Position numbers and translations under genes: made by a program. Shown here piece by piece: positions 34,367 to 44,361 of a DNA stretch of 64,000 nucleotides. Every line of letters begins with the position of its first letter. Position 1 is the first letter of the stretch. The notes beneath the pieces are model-generated. The model was not told the DNA's origin. It ran no database searches and saw only the letters and a program-made list of their open reading frames with translations. Source of the stretch: Arsenophonus sp052174455 (GTDB lineage Bacteria; Pseudomonadota; Gammaproteobacteria; Enterobacterales; Enterobacteriaceae). The stretch lies in NCBI GenBank assembly GCA_052174455.1, contig JBQMRP010000063.1, positions 28,375 through 92,374 of the forward strand. Reading direction: 5' to 3'.

Positions 34367-35416
34367 ATGGAATTTCTTTTATCGTATGGATTATTTTTTG
34401 CTAAAATAACAACAGTAGTTGTTTCTATTATATTAATTTTATTGCTTATTTTTAGCTTTAGACAACGTAAACAAAGTAAAAAAGGTAATTTAAAACTTAT
34501 TAATTTAAGTGAAACTTATCGTCAACATCAGCGTGAAATGCAACAGGTTAAGATGAATGACGCTGAATATAAAATTTGGTTAAAAAGTTATAAAAAAAAA
34601 CGTAAAATTGAAGAAAAAAAGCAGAAATCAGATGCTAAAGTTAGTCAAAGAATACTAAAAAAACCTTGTCTTTTTGTGATTAATTTCAAAGGAAGCATGC
34701 ATGCTCATGAAGTTAATGCATTACGTGAAGAAATTACTGCAATTTTATCAATTGCTGATAACAAAGATGAAGTATTACTTAGGCTTGAAAGTCCAGGTGG
34801 CATTGTGCATGGCTATGGCTTAGCTGCCTCTCAACTAAATCGGTTACAGGAAAAAGGTCTTAAATTAAGCGTTTCCGTGGATAAGATAGCAGCCAGTGGC
34901 GGTTATATGATGGCTTGTGTTGCCGACTGTATCGTAGCGGCTCCTTTTGCCATTATTGGCTCTATTGGAGTAGTTGCACAAATACCCAATTTTCACAGAT
35001 TACTAAAGAAAAAAGATATAGATATAGAACTACATACAGCTGGAGAGTATAAACGTACATTAACTTTATTAGGTGAAAATACCGAGCAAGGACGCAAGAA
35101 GTTTGTACAAGATTTAAATGAAACACATCAACTATTTAAAGATTTTGTGCATCAAAAAAGGCCATCTCTTGATATTAACGCTGTTGCAACAGGCGAACAT
35201 TGGTATGGGATTCAGGCAAAGAAAAAAGGGTTAATTGATGAGATAGGAATTAGTGATGATATGATTATCAATCAAATTGATGTTCGTGAAATTATTGAAG
35301 TAACCTTTACTCCTACTAAAAGTTTTGTTGATCATTTAATGAGCAGCATAGTAGACAATGTAGATAAGTTATTAGTACGCTGGTGGAAAAGAGGAGAAGA
35401 TCACTATTTTAAATAG
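34367..35416 (+). CDS. sohB: Inner-membrane protease SohB (S49 family)
   Basis: This 349-residue protein has an N-terminal membrane anchor at about residues 12-30, a charged linker, then the S49 peptidase domain. The nucleophile Ser177 lies in AASGGYM and the general base Lys229 in AGEYKRTLT, the Ser/Lys dyad of SppA/SohB. SPGG at 142-145 is the conserved strand motif. SohB is a putative periplasmic protease related to signal peptide peptidase. A ribosome site, AAAGGAT, precedes the ATG, and TATACT at about 34339 could be a -10 box. topA follows 560 bases later, as in E. coli sohB-yciN-topA with yciN lost. Confidence 0.96.
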   Translation: MEFLLSYGLFFAKITTVVVSIILILLLIFSFRQRKQSKKGNLKLINLSETYRQHQREMQQVKMNDAEYKIWLKSYKKKRKIEEKKQKSDAKVSQRILKKPCLFVINFKGSMHAHEVNALREEITAILSIADNKDEVLLRLESPGGIVHGYGLAASQLNRLQEKGLKLSVSVDKIAASGGYMMACVADCIVAAPFAIIGSIGVVAQIPNFHRLLKKKDIDIELHTAGEYKRTLTLLGENTEQGRKKFVQDLNETHQLFKDFVHQKRPSLDINAVATGEHWYGIQAKKKGLIDEIGISDDMIINQIDVREIIEVTFTPTKSFVDHLMSSIVDNVDKLLVRWWKRGEDHYFK

Positions 35417-35979
35417 TAATCAAGAAATAAATACCGACAATTTCAACCGGTGTTTATAAAATGATAATTAAAACTTAATTATTTTATTGCAAATATATTA
35501 ATTAATTATTTAATAACACAATAAATAATTTTTTATACCATTATTAATGGAGTTATAATAATAAAACATATTTAATATGAAAATTAATTTATTTATAAAA
35601 AATTTTATATTTATATATACTAAGTTTTTAATATTTTTATATAATTTTATTAATTTTTATAATCTGTTAATAACTTATTGAGATTGTTTTTGTTATTATA
35701 ATAATACATATGAGTAGAGTAACTGGTTGCATATTATCTTTATCAAATAGAGTATAGGTTTTTTATTACTTACAATCCTTTACTTTTGTCATTGTTTTTC
35801 TGATATAATAGAATTATTTAATCTAATTTAAGTATGAATTAACAAAGATTTTTATCTTTATGGCAAATTATTTAAACAAAAAGTTGATATATTATGAATC
35901 TGACGCACTCTAAAAATAGATTTAATTCCATCTGGCTGGAATGTCAGTGGGCTTAGACAACCTTTAGGTAAAGATAACT
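35417..35979. promoter_or_regulatory. Extremely AT-rich sohB-topA intergenic region
   Basis: From about 35460 to 35700 nearly every base is A or T, richer than any other region here. yciN, expected here, is gone. It probably contains the topA promoter, but too many AT-rich -10-like boxes exist to choose one. Confidence 0.4.
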
Positions 35980-38580
35980 ATGGATAAAGCTCTTGTTATT
36001 GTGGAATCACCAGCAAAAGCCAAGACGATCAATAAATATCTTGGTAATAACTACGTTGTTAAAAGCAGCGTAGGACATATACGTGATTTGTCAAAAAGTA
36101 GTGGTTCCAAATCACAAAAGAATACAAATACAGCCAATAAGGTTAAAAGGGTAAAAAAAGATGAACATGAGGCGCTTATAAATCGAATGGGAGTTGACCC
36201 ATATCATGGGTGGGAAGCGAATTATCAAATTTTACCTGGCAAAGAAAAAGTTGTTGCTGAACTAAAATCGTTAGCTTCTAACGCTGAACATATCTATTTA
36301 GCAACAGATCTCGATCGTGAGGGGGAAGCAATTGCTTGGCATTTGCGAGAAGTGATTGGTGGTGATAATCAGCGCTTTAGTCGAGTAGTTTTTAATGAAA
36401 TTACTAAAAATTCTATTAAGCAAGCTTTCGATAATCCTGGCAAATTAAATATTGATCGTGTTAATGCTCAACAAGCCCGGCGTTTTTTAGATCGAGTTGT
36501 TGGTTATATGGTTTCACCGTTATTATGGAAAAAAATTTCTCGCGGCCTTTCTGCTGGTCGCGTACAGTCAGTTGCTGTACGTCTAATTGTTGAACGAGAA
36601 CGCGAAATTAAAGCATTTATGCCACAAGAGTATTGGCAGCTTCATACAAATTTACTAACTACTGATACAACATTAATTCGAATGGAAGTAACACACGAAA
36701 AGGGTAAGCCATTTAAACCCGTTAATAAAGCACAAATTGATACTGTCGTTGCGTTATTAAAAAATGCACATTATCAGGTATCAGATCGTAAAGATCGTTG
36801 TATCATTAACAAACCAAACGCCCCATTTATTACTTCAACTCTCCAACAAGCAGCAAATACACATCTTGGATTTAGTGTTAAAAAAACCATGATGATAGCA
36901 CAGCGGCTTTATGAAGCAGGGTATATTACCTATATGCGTACTGATTCAACTAGTTTAAGTCAGAATGCTTTAAGCATGGCCCGTAATTATATTAATCATA
37001 AATTTGGTAAAAAATACTTACCTAAACAGGCAAATATCTATACCAATCAAAAAAATTCTCAGGAAGCCCATGAAGCTATTCGGCCTTCTAATATTGACGT
37101 TGGTGTTCATGTTCTAAAAAAAATGGAAGCAGATGCTAAAAAACTCTATCAGTTGATTTGGAATCAATTTATTGCTTGTCAAATGACACCAGCAGAATTT
37201 GATTCAACGACATTAACCGTCAAAGCTGGAGATTTTGATTTAAAATCTAAAGGGCATATTTTGCGTTTTGATGGCTGGGCTAAAGTTATACCTGTATTGA
37301 GTAAAGGTGATGAAGATAAAATATTACCAATGATCAAAGTTGGTACTAATCTTGAATTAGATAAATTATTTCCTAGCCAACACTTTACTAAACCTCCTAC
37401 CCGCTTTAGTGAATCGTCACTGGTGAGAGAACTCGAAAAACGTGGTATTGGCCGACCATCAACCTATCCGGTTATTATTTCAACTATCCAAGATCGTGGT
37501 TATGTAAAAATTGAAAATCGCAGGTTTTATGCTGAAAAAATAGGTGAGATAGTCACAGATCGGTTAGATGAAAACTTTAGTGAATTAATGAACTATGATT
37601 TCACTGGTCGAATGGAAGATCAGCTTAACTTGATAGCAGAAAATCGTATCGAGTGGAAGAGTATATTAGATAAATTTTTTACTACTTTTATTGAGCAGCT
37701 ACAAAGCGCAAATAAGGCACCCGAGGAAGGAGGTATGCGTCCAAATCCGATGGTATTAACATTGATTCAATGCCCTAACTGTCATCGACAAATGGGAATT
37801 AGAACTGCTTCTACTGGTGTTTTTTTGGGATGTTCTGGTTATAGTTTACTAGCAAAAGGGGGTTGCAAAAAAACAATTAATCTAATTCCTGAAGATGAAT
37901 TATCAAATATTCTAGTAAGCGAAGAGGAGGATGTAGAAACGCATGCTTTGCGAGCCCGACGGCGATGTTTTAAATGTTGTACCGCAATGGATAATTATCT
38001 TATTGATAATAAACATAAATTATATATATGTGGTAATAATCCTGTATGTAATGGTTATGAGATTGAAGAAGGTGAATTTCAAATTAAAGGTTATAATAGA
38101 CCGGTTATTGAATGTGATAAATGTGACTCAGAAATGCATCTAAAAATTGGGCGATTTGGAAAATATATGAGATGCATAAATGAGACTTGTAAAAATACTC
38201 GCAAGATCTTAAAGAGTGGGGAAGTGGGTCCACCTAAAGAAGATCCTATTCCGCTGCCAGAATTAGTTTGTAAAAAATCTGACTCTTACTTTGTATTAAG
38301 AGATGGAGCAACGGGAATATTTTTAGCCGCTAACTCTTTTCCAAAATCAAGAGAGACCCGCGCACCGTTAGTTGAAGAATTGGTGCGTTTAAAAGATCGG
38401 CTTCCAGAAAAATTTAACTATTTAACCTTGGCGCCATTGGTCGATCCTGAAGGTAATAAAACGATTATTAAATTTAGTCGTAAAACTAAACAACAATATC
38501 TTTCCTCAGAAAAAAATGGTAAAGCCACTGGCTGGAGTGCATTCTATATCAATAGAAAATGGGTAGAAAAGAACATATAA
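35980..38580 (+). CDS. topA: DNA topoisomerase I TopA
   Basis: This 866-residue protein matches the E. coli enzyme (865). The Toprim domain at the N-terminus has SPAKAKTI at residues 10-17 and the metal-binding DLDREGE at 110-116. The catalytic tyrosine is Tyr318 in ITYMRTDS. Three C4 zinc ribbons follow, starting at CPNCHRQM, CFKCCTAM and CDKCDSEM, then C-terminal zinc-ribbon-like modules. TopA relaxes negative supercoils behind RNA polymerase. The gene is complete and ends with a clear terminator. cysB, its usual downstream neighbour, was not recognised. Confidence 0.98.
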   Translation: MDKALVIVESPAKAKTINKYLGNNYVVKSSVGHIRDLSKSSGSKSQKNTNTANKVKRVKKDEHEALINRMGVDPYHGWEANYQILPGKEKVVAELKSLASNAEHIYLATDLDREGEAIAWHLREVIGGDNQRFSRVVFNEITKNSIKQAFDNPGKLNIDRVNAQQARRFLDRVVGYMVSPLLWKKISRGLSAGRVQSVAVRLIVEREREIKAFMPQEYWQLHTNLLTTDTTLIRMEVTHEKGKPFKPVNKAQIDTVVALLKNAHYQVSDRKDRCIINKPNAPFITSTLQQAANTHLGFSVKKTMMIAQRLYEAGYITYMRTDSTSLSQNALSMARNYINHKFGKKYLPKQANIYTNQKNSQEAHEAIRPSNIDVGVHVLKKMEADAKKLYQLIWNQFIACQMTPAEFDSTTLTVKAGDFDLKSKGHILRFDGWAKVIPVLSKGDEDKILPMIKVGTNLELDKLFPSQHFTKPPTRFSESSLVRELEKRGIGRPSTYPVIISTIQDRGYVKIENRRFYAEKIGEIVTDRLDENFSELMNYDFTGRMEDQLNLIAENRIEWKSILDKFFTTFIEQLQSANKAPEEGGMRPNPMVLTLIQCPNCHRQMGIRTASTGVFLGCSGYSLLAKGGCKKTINLIPEDELSNILVSEEEDVETHALRARRRCFKCCTAMDNYLIDNKHKLYICGNNPVCNGYEIEEGEFQIKGYNRPVIECDKCDSEMHLKIGRFGKYMRCINETCKNTRKILKSGEVGPPKEDPIPLPELVCKKSDSYFVLRDGATGIFLAANSFPKSRETRAPLVEELVRLKDRLPEKFNYLTLAPLVDPEGNKTIIKFSRKTKQQYLSSEKNGKATGWSAFYINRKWVEKNI

Positions 38581-38602
38581 AATTTATCTATTTTCTATAA
38601 TT

Positions 38603-38640
38603 AAATTAAGTTACTGAAATAGTAACTTAATTTTTAATTT
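38603..38640 (+). terminator. Rho-independent terminator of topA
   Basis: A perfect 13-bp stem, AAATTAAGTTACT (38603-38615) with AGTAACTTAATTT (38621-38633), has loop GAAAT and runs into a T-rich tail. It begins 22 bases after the topA stop. The outer A/T pairs also allow use as a bidirectional terminator. Confidence 0.8.
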
Positions 38641-38888
38641 ACTTATCGTCGCTATTTTAAATTATAACAAGAATTTATATATGAAATTAAAAATATTACT
38701 AACCGTGAATATTTTACTATAACTTCTCTAGCCAATACAATTATTATCTCAATGCAGATGATTACTATAAAACAATTGGCAAACTCCTGTTGATAAAATT
38801 ACCATTACATAAATAAATTTAGTTTATTACTTACCCCGCAATTACAAAGATTAGCAACAAGGATAACATTCCATTCATGTTTACGAAT
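38641..38888. other. Spacer between topA terminator and IS256 copy
   Basis: About 250 bases with one short frame beginning MKLKILLTVNILL near 38680, hydrophobic and stopped at once. cysB is expected here by E. coli order but no CysB motif is readable. Confidence 0.35.
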
Positions 38889-40302
38889 GGAATTACGCTT
38901 ATTTCTGGTTTATTGGGTTTTTGGAATGGTGGCGACGTGTACACCCCTTTATCAATTGATTTCGTGGATAATTTTAACAACAGAGAGATAGTATGTCACG
39001 AAAAGTCTATCTGAGATATCCACAAAACTAAATATTACCTGTATCTTTTAGATAAACTCATCTATAATGCTTATGGGTAGCTGTAATAGGCACCGCTATT
39101 TGAGGATAGCGGTTAGAGGCCACATACTGCGATAACATCCTGAAACTACCCCTTTAAACCAACAGACATCATTCATCAACAATAACGGTTCTCTGTTACA
39201 AAGAGCCATACAAAAACGAGTATTGGCAATGTTGAGATTAAAGCACTTAAGATCGGGGTCACAGCAACAACGGAATATATTTTAATAACTTATTTCTACC
39301 GTCTTATCTGAAGCGTATAAAACATCGAAGAGTTATTTTCTTCCCTTTCCTGCAAAAAGGAGATATTATCTACCGGTGATCTGACGAAGCCTTAATGGTC
39401 CTTTCTTGATAAGAAAGGACATGATCTCTTTGTGGTACCATTAGCAGATTGAAATACCTATGGATTAAAAAATACAGGCAATAGCGGCTGCCTGATTTTA
39501 GGCGATTACGTGTTACGTTTATTTTATGCTGATAAATCATATGCCGTTCTGTTAGGCAAGCTGTTTCTTTTACTTGCTACTATTACCGGCCTCACTGCGC
39601 ATGGGTCTAAGAAAGTAATTATCATCGAAGATGATTATCAAGAGTTATAAGGGAACTTGACCTAACCTGCTTAATGGGATATGAGCGCAGAAATTTAACC
39701 GTATTTTCTAGAGTTTTATACGAGGTAGGAACCGGATACTTGGTTTTTTAGAATGCAATAGTAAAAATATTCTCTGGTACGAAGCACAATGTTATTGGAT
39801 ACACAAAATAGTATTGGTGCTAAATTACCCCCAAAAGCATGTAATCGAAGTTAAAGCTAACCTACTTGAGACTTGGCTAGCAGAGAACTATGATGCTGCT
39901 AATAAAATCCCTTGATATTTTTCTTGGTAAGGCTTTCAGCATATCCTGTTCAGAGATGAAGAAGATGAAGAAAGAGTAAGAAGAATGACTGGTATTCTAT
40001 ACCTTCCTGTTAGTATACACTGGGCGTCAATAAGAATGAGGAATCCAATTTGGATATAAGATTTGGCGACAGTGAAGCTATTAAGTTAAGGTGAAAAGAA
40101 CTGTAGTTCGAAAAATAACCCTTTCAAGGGTATTTGAGTTCATCCCATCTATTCAAAATAGTTAGAACTAGCTAAGTGAATTTTTAGCCCTTACCATGGG
40201 TGGTAAGAAGGTCATCTAGTTTAAGGATGACTAAGTAGATTCATAAAAGATCAAAAAATGGAACATAGATTGACCCACTATACAGCAGATTTACTAATAA
40301 CT
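38889..40302 (+). mobile_element. IS256-family remnant, plus orientation
   Basis: The left end, GAATTACGCTTATTTCTGG at 38889, is one of the best preserved, and the right end GATTTACTAATAACTT is at 40302. The plus-strand transposase region (start near 38995) is broken by many stops. It is followed directly by the 3' end of an IS1595-family element. Confidence 0.86.
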
Positions 40303-40430
40303 TCTCGAGTCGTTTTATTTATCGAATTTTCTAGCCTGGAGAAAAGATTATTTAAAATTAAAATAATTGAAATATAGATATAGCTATAAATTGCTTTGCG
40401 AGAAAAGCAACAACCTTTTGCTAACATTCC
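40303..40430 (+). mobile_element. IS1595-family element, 3' fragment
   Basis: The text TCTAGCCTGGAGAAAAGATT and the following 90 bases match the 3' end of the IS1595 copy at 55612-56632 (same wording near 56534), ending in the inverted-repeat-like CAACAACCTTTTGCTAAC. The 5' part is missing; the IS256 copy at 38889-40302 abuts it, as in the zapA-linked nested pairs. Confidence 0.65.
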
Positions 40431-40789
40431 AAAAAAAATCATACTATTTTCCGGTATGCAATAGTGAATCTAATCGTTTCTAATGATTATTCTGTGGAAT
40501 AATCATGATCTCTCGTCGAACTAAATTTACTCGTGTCCAGTAGATTTAAGTAGCAAAAAAAACAGAAAAATAGGTTATTTATTTGTTGTTCAAATAATTT
40601 CGCTTCTAATTAATTTCCTAATTTTTCAGTATATAATAGAGCAATGATTTAAATTTTGCCAGCCTGCAATCTTAGTTGCAATTGAAATAATTCTTTACTC
40701 TTAGTAAGAAGAGTAACTATCTTTACCAGTTAGTTATAATATAACTATTCATTATCTAATATACTTTATTATTATATTTGTAAAGATTT
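40431..40789. other. Spacer between IS1595 pieces
   Basis: About 360 bases with no gene seen. The next IS1595 copy may start slightly earlier than 40790, because its 3' terminal repeat is too decayed to place. Confidence 0.3.
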
Positions 40790-41790
40790 GTTGGTTTGTT
40801 TGCAGAGAGATTTATAAGTACGTCTGTATTTTAATTATTGTGGTTTCAAATAATTTTTTTCTAGACCAGAAAATTCGGTAAAAAAATAAAAGACCCAGAC
40901 TATAGAATTTACTCAGTCAACTTTTTAATTGGTTGACATAACTGATCAAATTTTAAATCTGGAATTTCTTACCAATAAATCTCTGGTTACCTAACTTTAT
41001 TAGGTGATGATAACTAATTTTATGATTATTAACAAAGGTTTTGTATGATTTTACTCCATTAAAATAAAAGATGGATTCTTTATAAATAATTAGCTTAATA
41101 AAAACAAATAACACACTTTGCATTAAACTCTTCAAGAATCTCATCGCTTACATAACCATGTTGATCTCTGACGATTAAGATCGCTATTTGTTTTTTCCTT
41201 TTATCTTCTTCGCTACCATATTTTCTAGTTTTCCTATGTAGGATTTAACGCTTCTCTTTAAAGGATAAGGAAAAATGTTTAGTCAACTTCAATAATTCCA
41301 TTTAGGTACTTATGTTAGCTGCTACCGAAGTAATAAAACAATCCCACCAATCAAAGGCTGTTTTAAAATCAATGCTGTTTATTTTACTGGACTCCGTAAA
41401 GTTAAGCTATTCAACATGCATCGTAAATAACTAAACTATTTCTCCTTATGATCTAGTTTCAGAAGAAGACCTCCTAATCAGATTGTTAAATGTTTTCCTG
41501 CAATTACAAATTTTGCAACAGTCTAACTACAACCCTAATAAATCTCTACAACAGTTACATACTTACTTTAACACTATAAGCAGAATAAAATGGAATTAAT
41601 TGCTTCAATGCATGAATCAATATCATCCGACAGATTCTCACTTAGCAAACTAATGAGATACTGTTTTATGTTAGCATGAAATGAGAAAGAGTCTCTTTGA
41701 TCTGTATGACTGATTATTTTTATGACAACTCTAGCGAGAATCCTTCTTACAGTATAAATATTTCTACCAACAACATTTTCTAAGATAGCT
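40790..41790 (-). mobile_element. IS1595-family remnant, minus orientation
   Basis: This is the most readable IS1595 copy. Minus-strand pieces are DFKTAFDWWDCFITSVAANI with LNGIIEVD (first catalytic Asp region) near 41360-41290, IAILIVRDQHGYVSDEILEE near 41190-41130, then FNGVKSYKTFVNNHKISYHH near 41060-41000 and the final LGNQRFIGKKFQI. These are the family's IIEVDETFF, VLVARDR-GHV and SDG-K-YK landmarks. Stops and frameshifts inactivate it. The 5' end near 41790 cut truD. Confidence 0.82.
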
Positions 41791-41799
41791 AAAATCAAA

Positions 41800-42380
41800 T
41801 ATATCTCTCCGAACTGCAGAAAGATAAAAACTACCTTTTGTGCTGTTTAACTTCAATTTCACTTTTTGCATAATTCCAACTTGTACGAGATTATACTTTT
41901 TTGATCAAAACGCTGTTTACCAAAATAATTAACCACACCCACAATGTGTTTTAATTTGTTGAAAAGGTATTTTTACTGCTTGCAGATAACTACTATATCG
42001 AATAGTTCGCTTAAAATTATTTCCTTTTAATAAACCGATATGTAATTTATGTTTTTTGTTATTTCACTTGCAAAATTTCGTATCTGGGTAGTAAAACTGA
42101 CTAAAATCAGAATTTTTCCTTATCTGGTGAGTAGAGAAAAAACTCCTTTTAAGTCGTCATTGCCTGCCGATCTTTTAATCTAAAATAACTATCTCTACAT
42201 AGAGATATACCAACAAATCGAGCGCTCATCGGTTACAAATAAGTATTATAGCCATCTTTTAACATGCACCAATCAAGTGTTCAACTTTACCTTCAGCTCT
42301 GAGGCAATAGTTTTTCATCCATAATAAAATTTCAAATGTTAATTTTATTGCTCCATTTACTGCTGGTTTACCATGCAGTT
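41800..42380 (-). pseudogene. truD: Broken and truncated tRNA pseudouridine synthase gene truD
   Basis: Directly after ispF, the minus strand gives LHGKPAVNGAIKLTFEILL (E. coli TruD: LHGKPQGTGLLKANPEDF), then in other frames DFSQFYYPDTK, KLHIGLLKGNNFKRTIRY near 42040 (E. coli: KLRLGALKGNAFTLVLRE) and a final STKGSFYLSAVR near 41830. It is frameshifted several times and the C-terminal half is removed by the IS1595 copy. TruD makes pseudouridine 13 in tRNA-Glu. The order ftsB-ispD-ispF-truD is that of E. coli; surE, pcm, nlpD and rpoS are gone. Confidence 0.88.
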
Positions 42381-42880
42381 ACTGAAGTGCTATCACTATC
42401 ATGACTATTATCTTTTACTAATAAAGCTACTACTACACAAGCAATGCCTTCTTTTCTACCAATAAATCCAAGTTTCTCCGTCGTAGTAGCCTTAACATTA
42501 ATATTATCAATATGGCAACCTAGATCATCTGCTATATTTTTACGCATATCAGAAATATATGGCAGTATTTTTGGTACTTGAGCAATAATTGTGATATCAA
42601 GATTACTGATACAGTATCCTTTTTTCAGAACCTGAAAATACGCTTTGCGTAACAAACTACGACTATCTGCATCTTTAAAAACTGGATCAGTATCAGGAAA
42701 AAGTTTACTGATATCACCTAATGCTGCTGCACCAAGAATAGCATCCGTCAGCGCATGTAAAGCGACATCACCATCGGAATGTGCTATCAATCCTTGTTCA
42801 TAAGGAATTTTCACTCCACACATTGTAATTGGGCCATCTTTACCAAATTTATGTACATCAAATCCATGTCCAATCCGCAT
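42368..42880 (-). CDS. ispF: 2-C-methyl-D-erythritol 2,4-cyclodiphosphate synthase IspF
   Basis: This protein catalyses the fifth step of the MEP isoprenoid pathway. Metal ligands Asp8, His10 (GHGFDVH) and His42 (in SDGDVALHALTDAILG) are present, as is the TTTEKLGF motif. At 170 residues it is about ten longer than E. coli IspF. The extra C-terminus (DNSHDSDSTSVTAW) seems to be readthrough into the area where truD used to begin, consistent with loss of the original stop. It lies 23 bases downstream of ispD and is presumably cotranscribed with it and ftsB. Confidence 0.96.
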   Translation of the reverse strand: MRIGHGFDVHKFGKDGPITMCGVKIPYEQGLIAHSDGDVALHALTDAILGAAALGDISKLFPDTDPVFKDADSRSLLRKAYFQVLKKGYCISNLDITIIAQVPKILPYISDMRKNIADDLGCHIDNINVKATTTEKLGFIGRKEGIACVVVALLVKDNSHDSDSTSVTAW

Positions 42881-42903
42881 GAACGATACTCCTCACAATA
42901 GTC

Positions 42904-43635
42904 TCATAAAGCACGAGAGATATAGAATTCTGCTAGAATCAAGTCTTCTGGTTGAGTAACCTTTAAATTATTAACCTTACCTTCTAGCAATTGAGGATGG
43001 TAACCGCAATATTCAAGCGCTGAAGCCTCATCGGTAATTACCGCTTTTTGCGCTAATACTTGAGTTAAACAGTTTTTTATTAATATTAAAGGAAAAAATT
43101 GTGGCGTAAGTGCATGCCAAAGTTCATTTCGCTCAACAGTATGACTAATATCTATTTTTCCTTGAACTGAACGTTTCATGGTATCTCTTACTGGCGCTGC
43201 TAAAATACCACCATAAGAAGATTGTTGACTATCAATAAAACGAATAATACTATCTAAATCAGATTGATGTAAGCAAGGTCGAGCTGCGTCATGAACTAAA
43301 ACCCAACAGGGAGGATCTATCTGTAAATTATCTGATAAATAATTCAGTCCAGCTAAAACTGAATCAGCTCTTTGACAACCACCAGTAACTGTTTTTATTT
43401 TTGGATTTTTTGAAATCAGTAATTGATTAAAAAAGATATCATGGTTATTCAACGAAACAATGATTTGAGAAATCCTTGGCTGCTTAAGTAAAGCAGATAT
43501 AGTATGCTCAATAATGGTTTTTCCTGCTACTTTCAAGTATTGCTTTGGACAATTAGCTTTCATACGACTGCCAATACCAGCGGCAGGTATTAAAGCAGCA
43601 ACCTGTATTTTACGATTAGATATAAATTTATTCAT
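42904..43635 (-). CDS. ispD: 2-C-methyl-D-erythritol 4-phosphate cytidylyltransferase IspD
   Basis: This 243-residue protein shows the nucleotide-binding signature PAAGIGSRM at residues 17-25 with KQYL at 31-34, and VHDAARP at 114-120 near the active site, then TDEASALE. It converts MEP and CTP to CDP-methylerythritol, upstream of IspF in the same pathway. The operon order ftsB-ispD-ispF is retained. The N-terminus is a few residues longer than in E. coli. Confidence 0.96.
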   Translation of the reverse strand: MNKFISNRKIQVAALIPAAGIGSRMKANCPKQYLKVAGKTIIEHTISALLKQPRISQIIVSLNNHDIFFNQLLISKNPKIKTVTGGCQRADSVLAGLNYLSDNLQIDPPCWVLVHDAARPCLHQSDLDSIIRFIDSQQSSYGGILAAPVRDTMKRSVQGKIDISHTVERNELWHALTPQFFPLILIKNCLTQVLAQKAVITDEASALEYCGYHPQLLEGKVNNLKVTQPEDLILAEFYISRAL

Positions 43636-43729
43636 CGTCTAGACTATTTTTATGAATTATTACTTTTTTATTTTATTATATTAAATAATTTTGTAGTTTG
43701 ATAATATTTTATTATTAAATTTTTATTTA

Positions 43730-44017
43730 TTAGTGGGAAAAAACATTATCATTCACTATTCGATAAAAAGACTCTCCAGGTCTAATCATACCAAGTTCAG
43801 CTCGAGCTCGTTCCTCAATAGCTTCAAGTCCATCATTTAGGTCATCTATTTCAGAAAATAGACGTTCATTTCGTACTTTAAATGTCATGTTCAACCTCTC
43901 TAGCGCTGAAACTTCACTTTTTATACGAAAATAATCATGGATACCATTTTTACCAAACCATAGTGAATATTGTAACCAGAAAAACACTGTCAACAATATT
44001 AGTACTAATTTACGCAT
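43730..44017 (-). CDS. ftsB: Cell division protein FtsB
   Basis: This 95-residue bitopic protein has a membrane segment at about residues 4-20 (KLVLILLTVFFWLQYSLWFG) and a periplasmic coiled coil at about 30-65, ending with the conserved ARAELGMIRPGE segment that contacts FtsL and FtsQ. FtsB with FtsL and FtsQ activates FtsWI septal wall synthesis. It is first in ftsB-ispD-ispF. The gap to ispD is about 95 bases. Confidence 0.95.
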   Translation of the reverse strand: MRKLVLILLTVFFWLQYSLWFGKNGIHDYFRIKSEVSALERLNMTFKVRNERLFSEIDDLNDGLEAIEERARAELGMIRPGESFYRIVNDNVFSH

Positions 44018-44077
44018 CGAAGCCCCTGCAAGACTTATTTATTATCCCATAACTTACTATAAGACGATAGTTGTCAT

Positions 44078-44100
44078 AAAAAGTTCTTAATAAAGAACTT
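44078..44100 (-). terminator. Possible minus-strand terminator upstream of ftsB
   Basis: The stem AAGTTCTT/AAGAACTT (44081-44088 with 44093-44100) has loop AATA, and the A-run on its left gives T5 on the minus strand. It would end a gene upstream of ftsB that no longer exists. Confidence 0.5.
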
Positions 44101-44305
44101 CATAAATAAATATTAAATAGAGTCAAAATGGGTCTTATTTTTGATAAAAGCTAACTTAGCTATCTGTCAAAAAAATTTCTTTTTCCATCTAATAAGATGA
44201 TCAACTTAAGTTATTTTATTATTTAAATATTTTAGTTAAAGTAAAAATTATACTAAAAATTCTTTTATTCTATTTTTGATTTTATCAAGTGATAACACAA
44301 GATCA

Positions 44306-44361
44306 AGATAATAAGGTAATAAAGTAATAAGATAATAAGGTAATAAGGTAATAAGGTAATA
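44306..44361. repeat. Seven tandem copies of an 8-base unit
   Basis: Seven consecutive units of consensus AGGTAATA, with single-base variants AGATAATA (units 1 and 4) and AAGTAATA (unit 3). The last three units are identical. The unit length is not a multiple of three and the repeat lies outside any gene. Confidence 0.9.

Noticed and set aside
37943..38143. 66-codon frame inside topA
   Set aside because: Out-of-frame shadow of the zinc-ribbon region of TopA.
38641..38888. cysB remnant after topA
   Set aside because: Expected from E. coli order, but no CysB helix-turn-helix or other motif is readable.
44306..44361. Possible CRISPR-like repeat
   Set aside because: Units are 8 bases with no spacers and no cas genes nearby; it is a simple tandem repeat.
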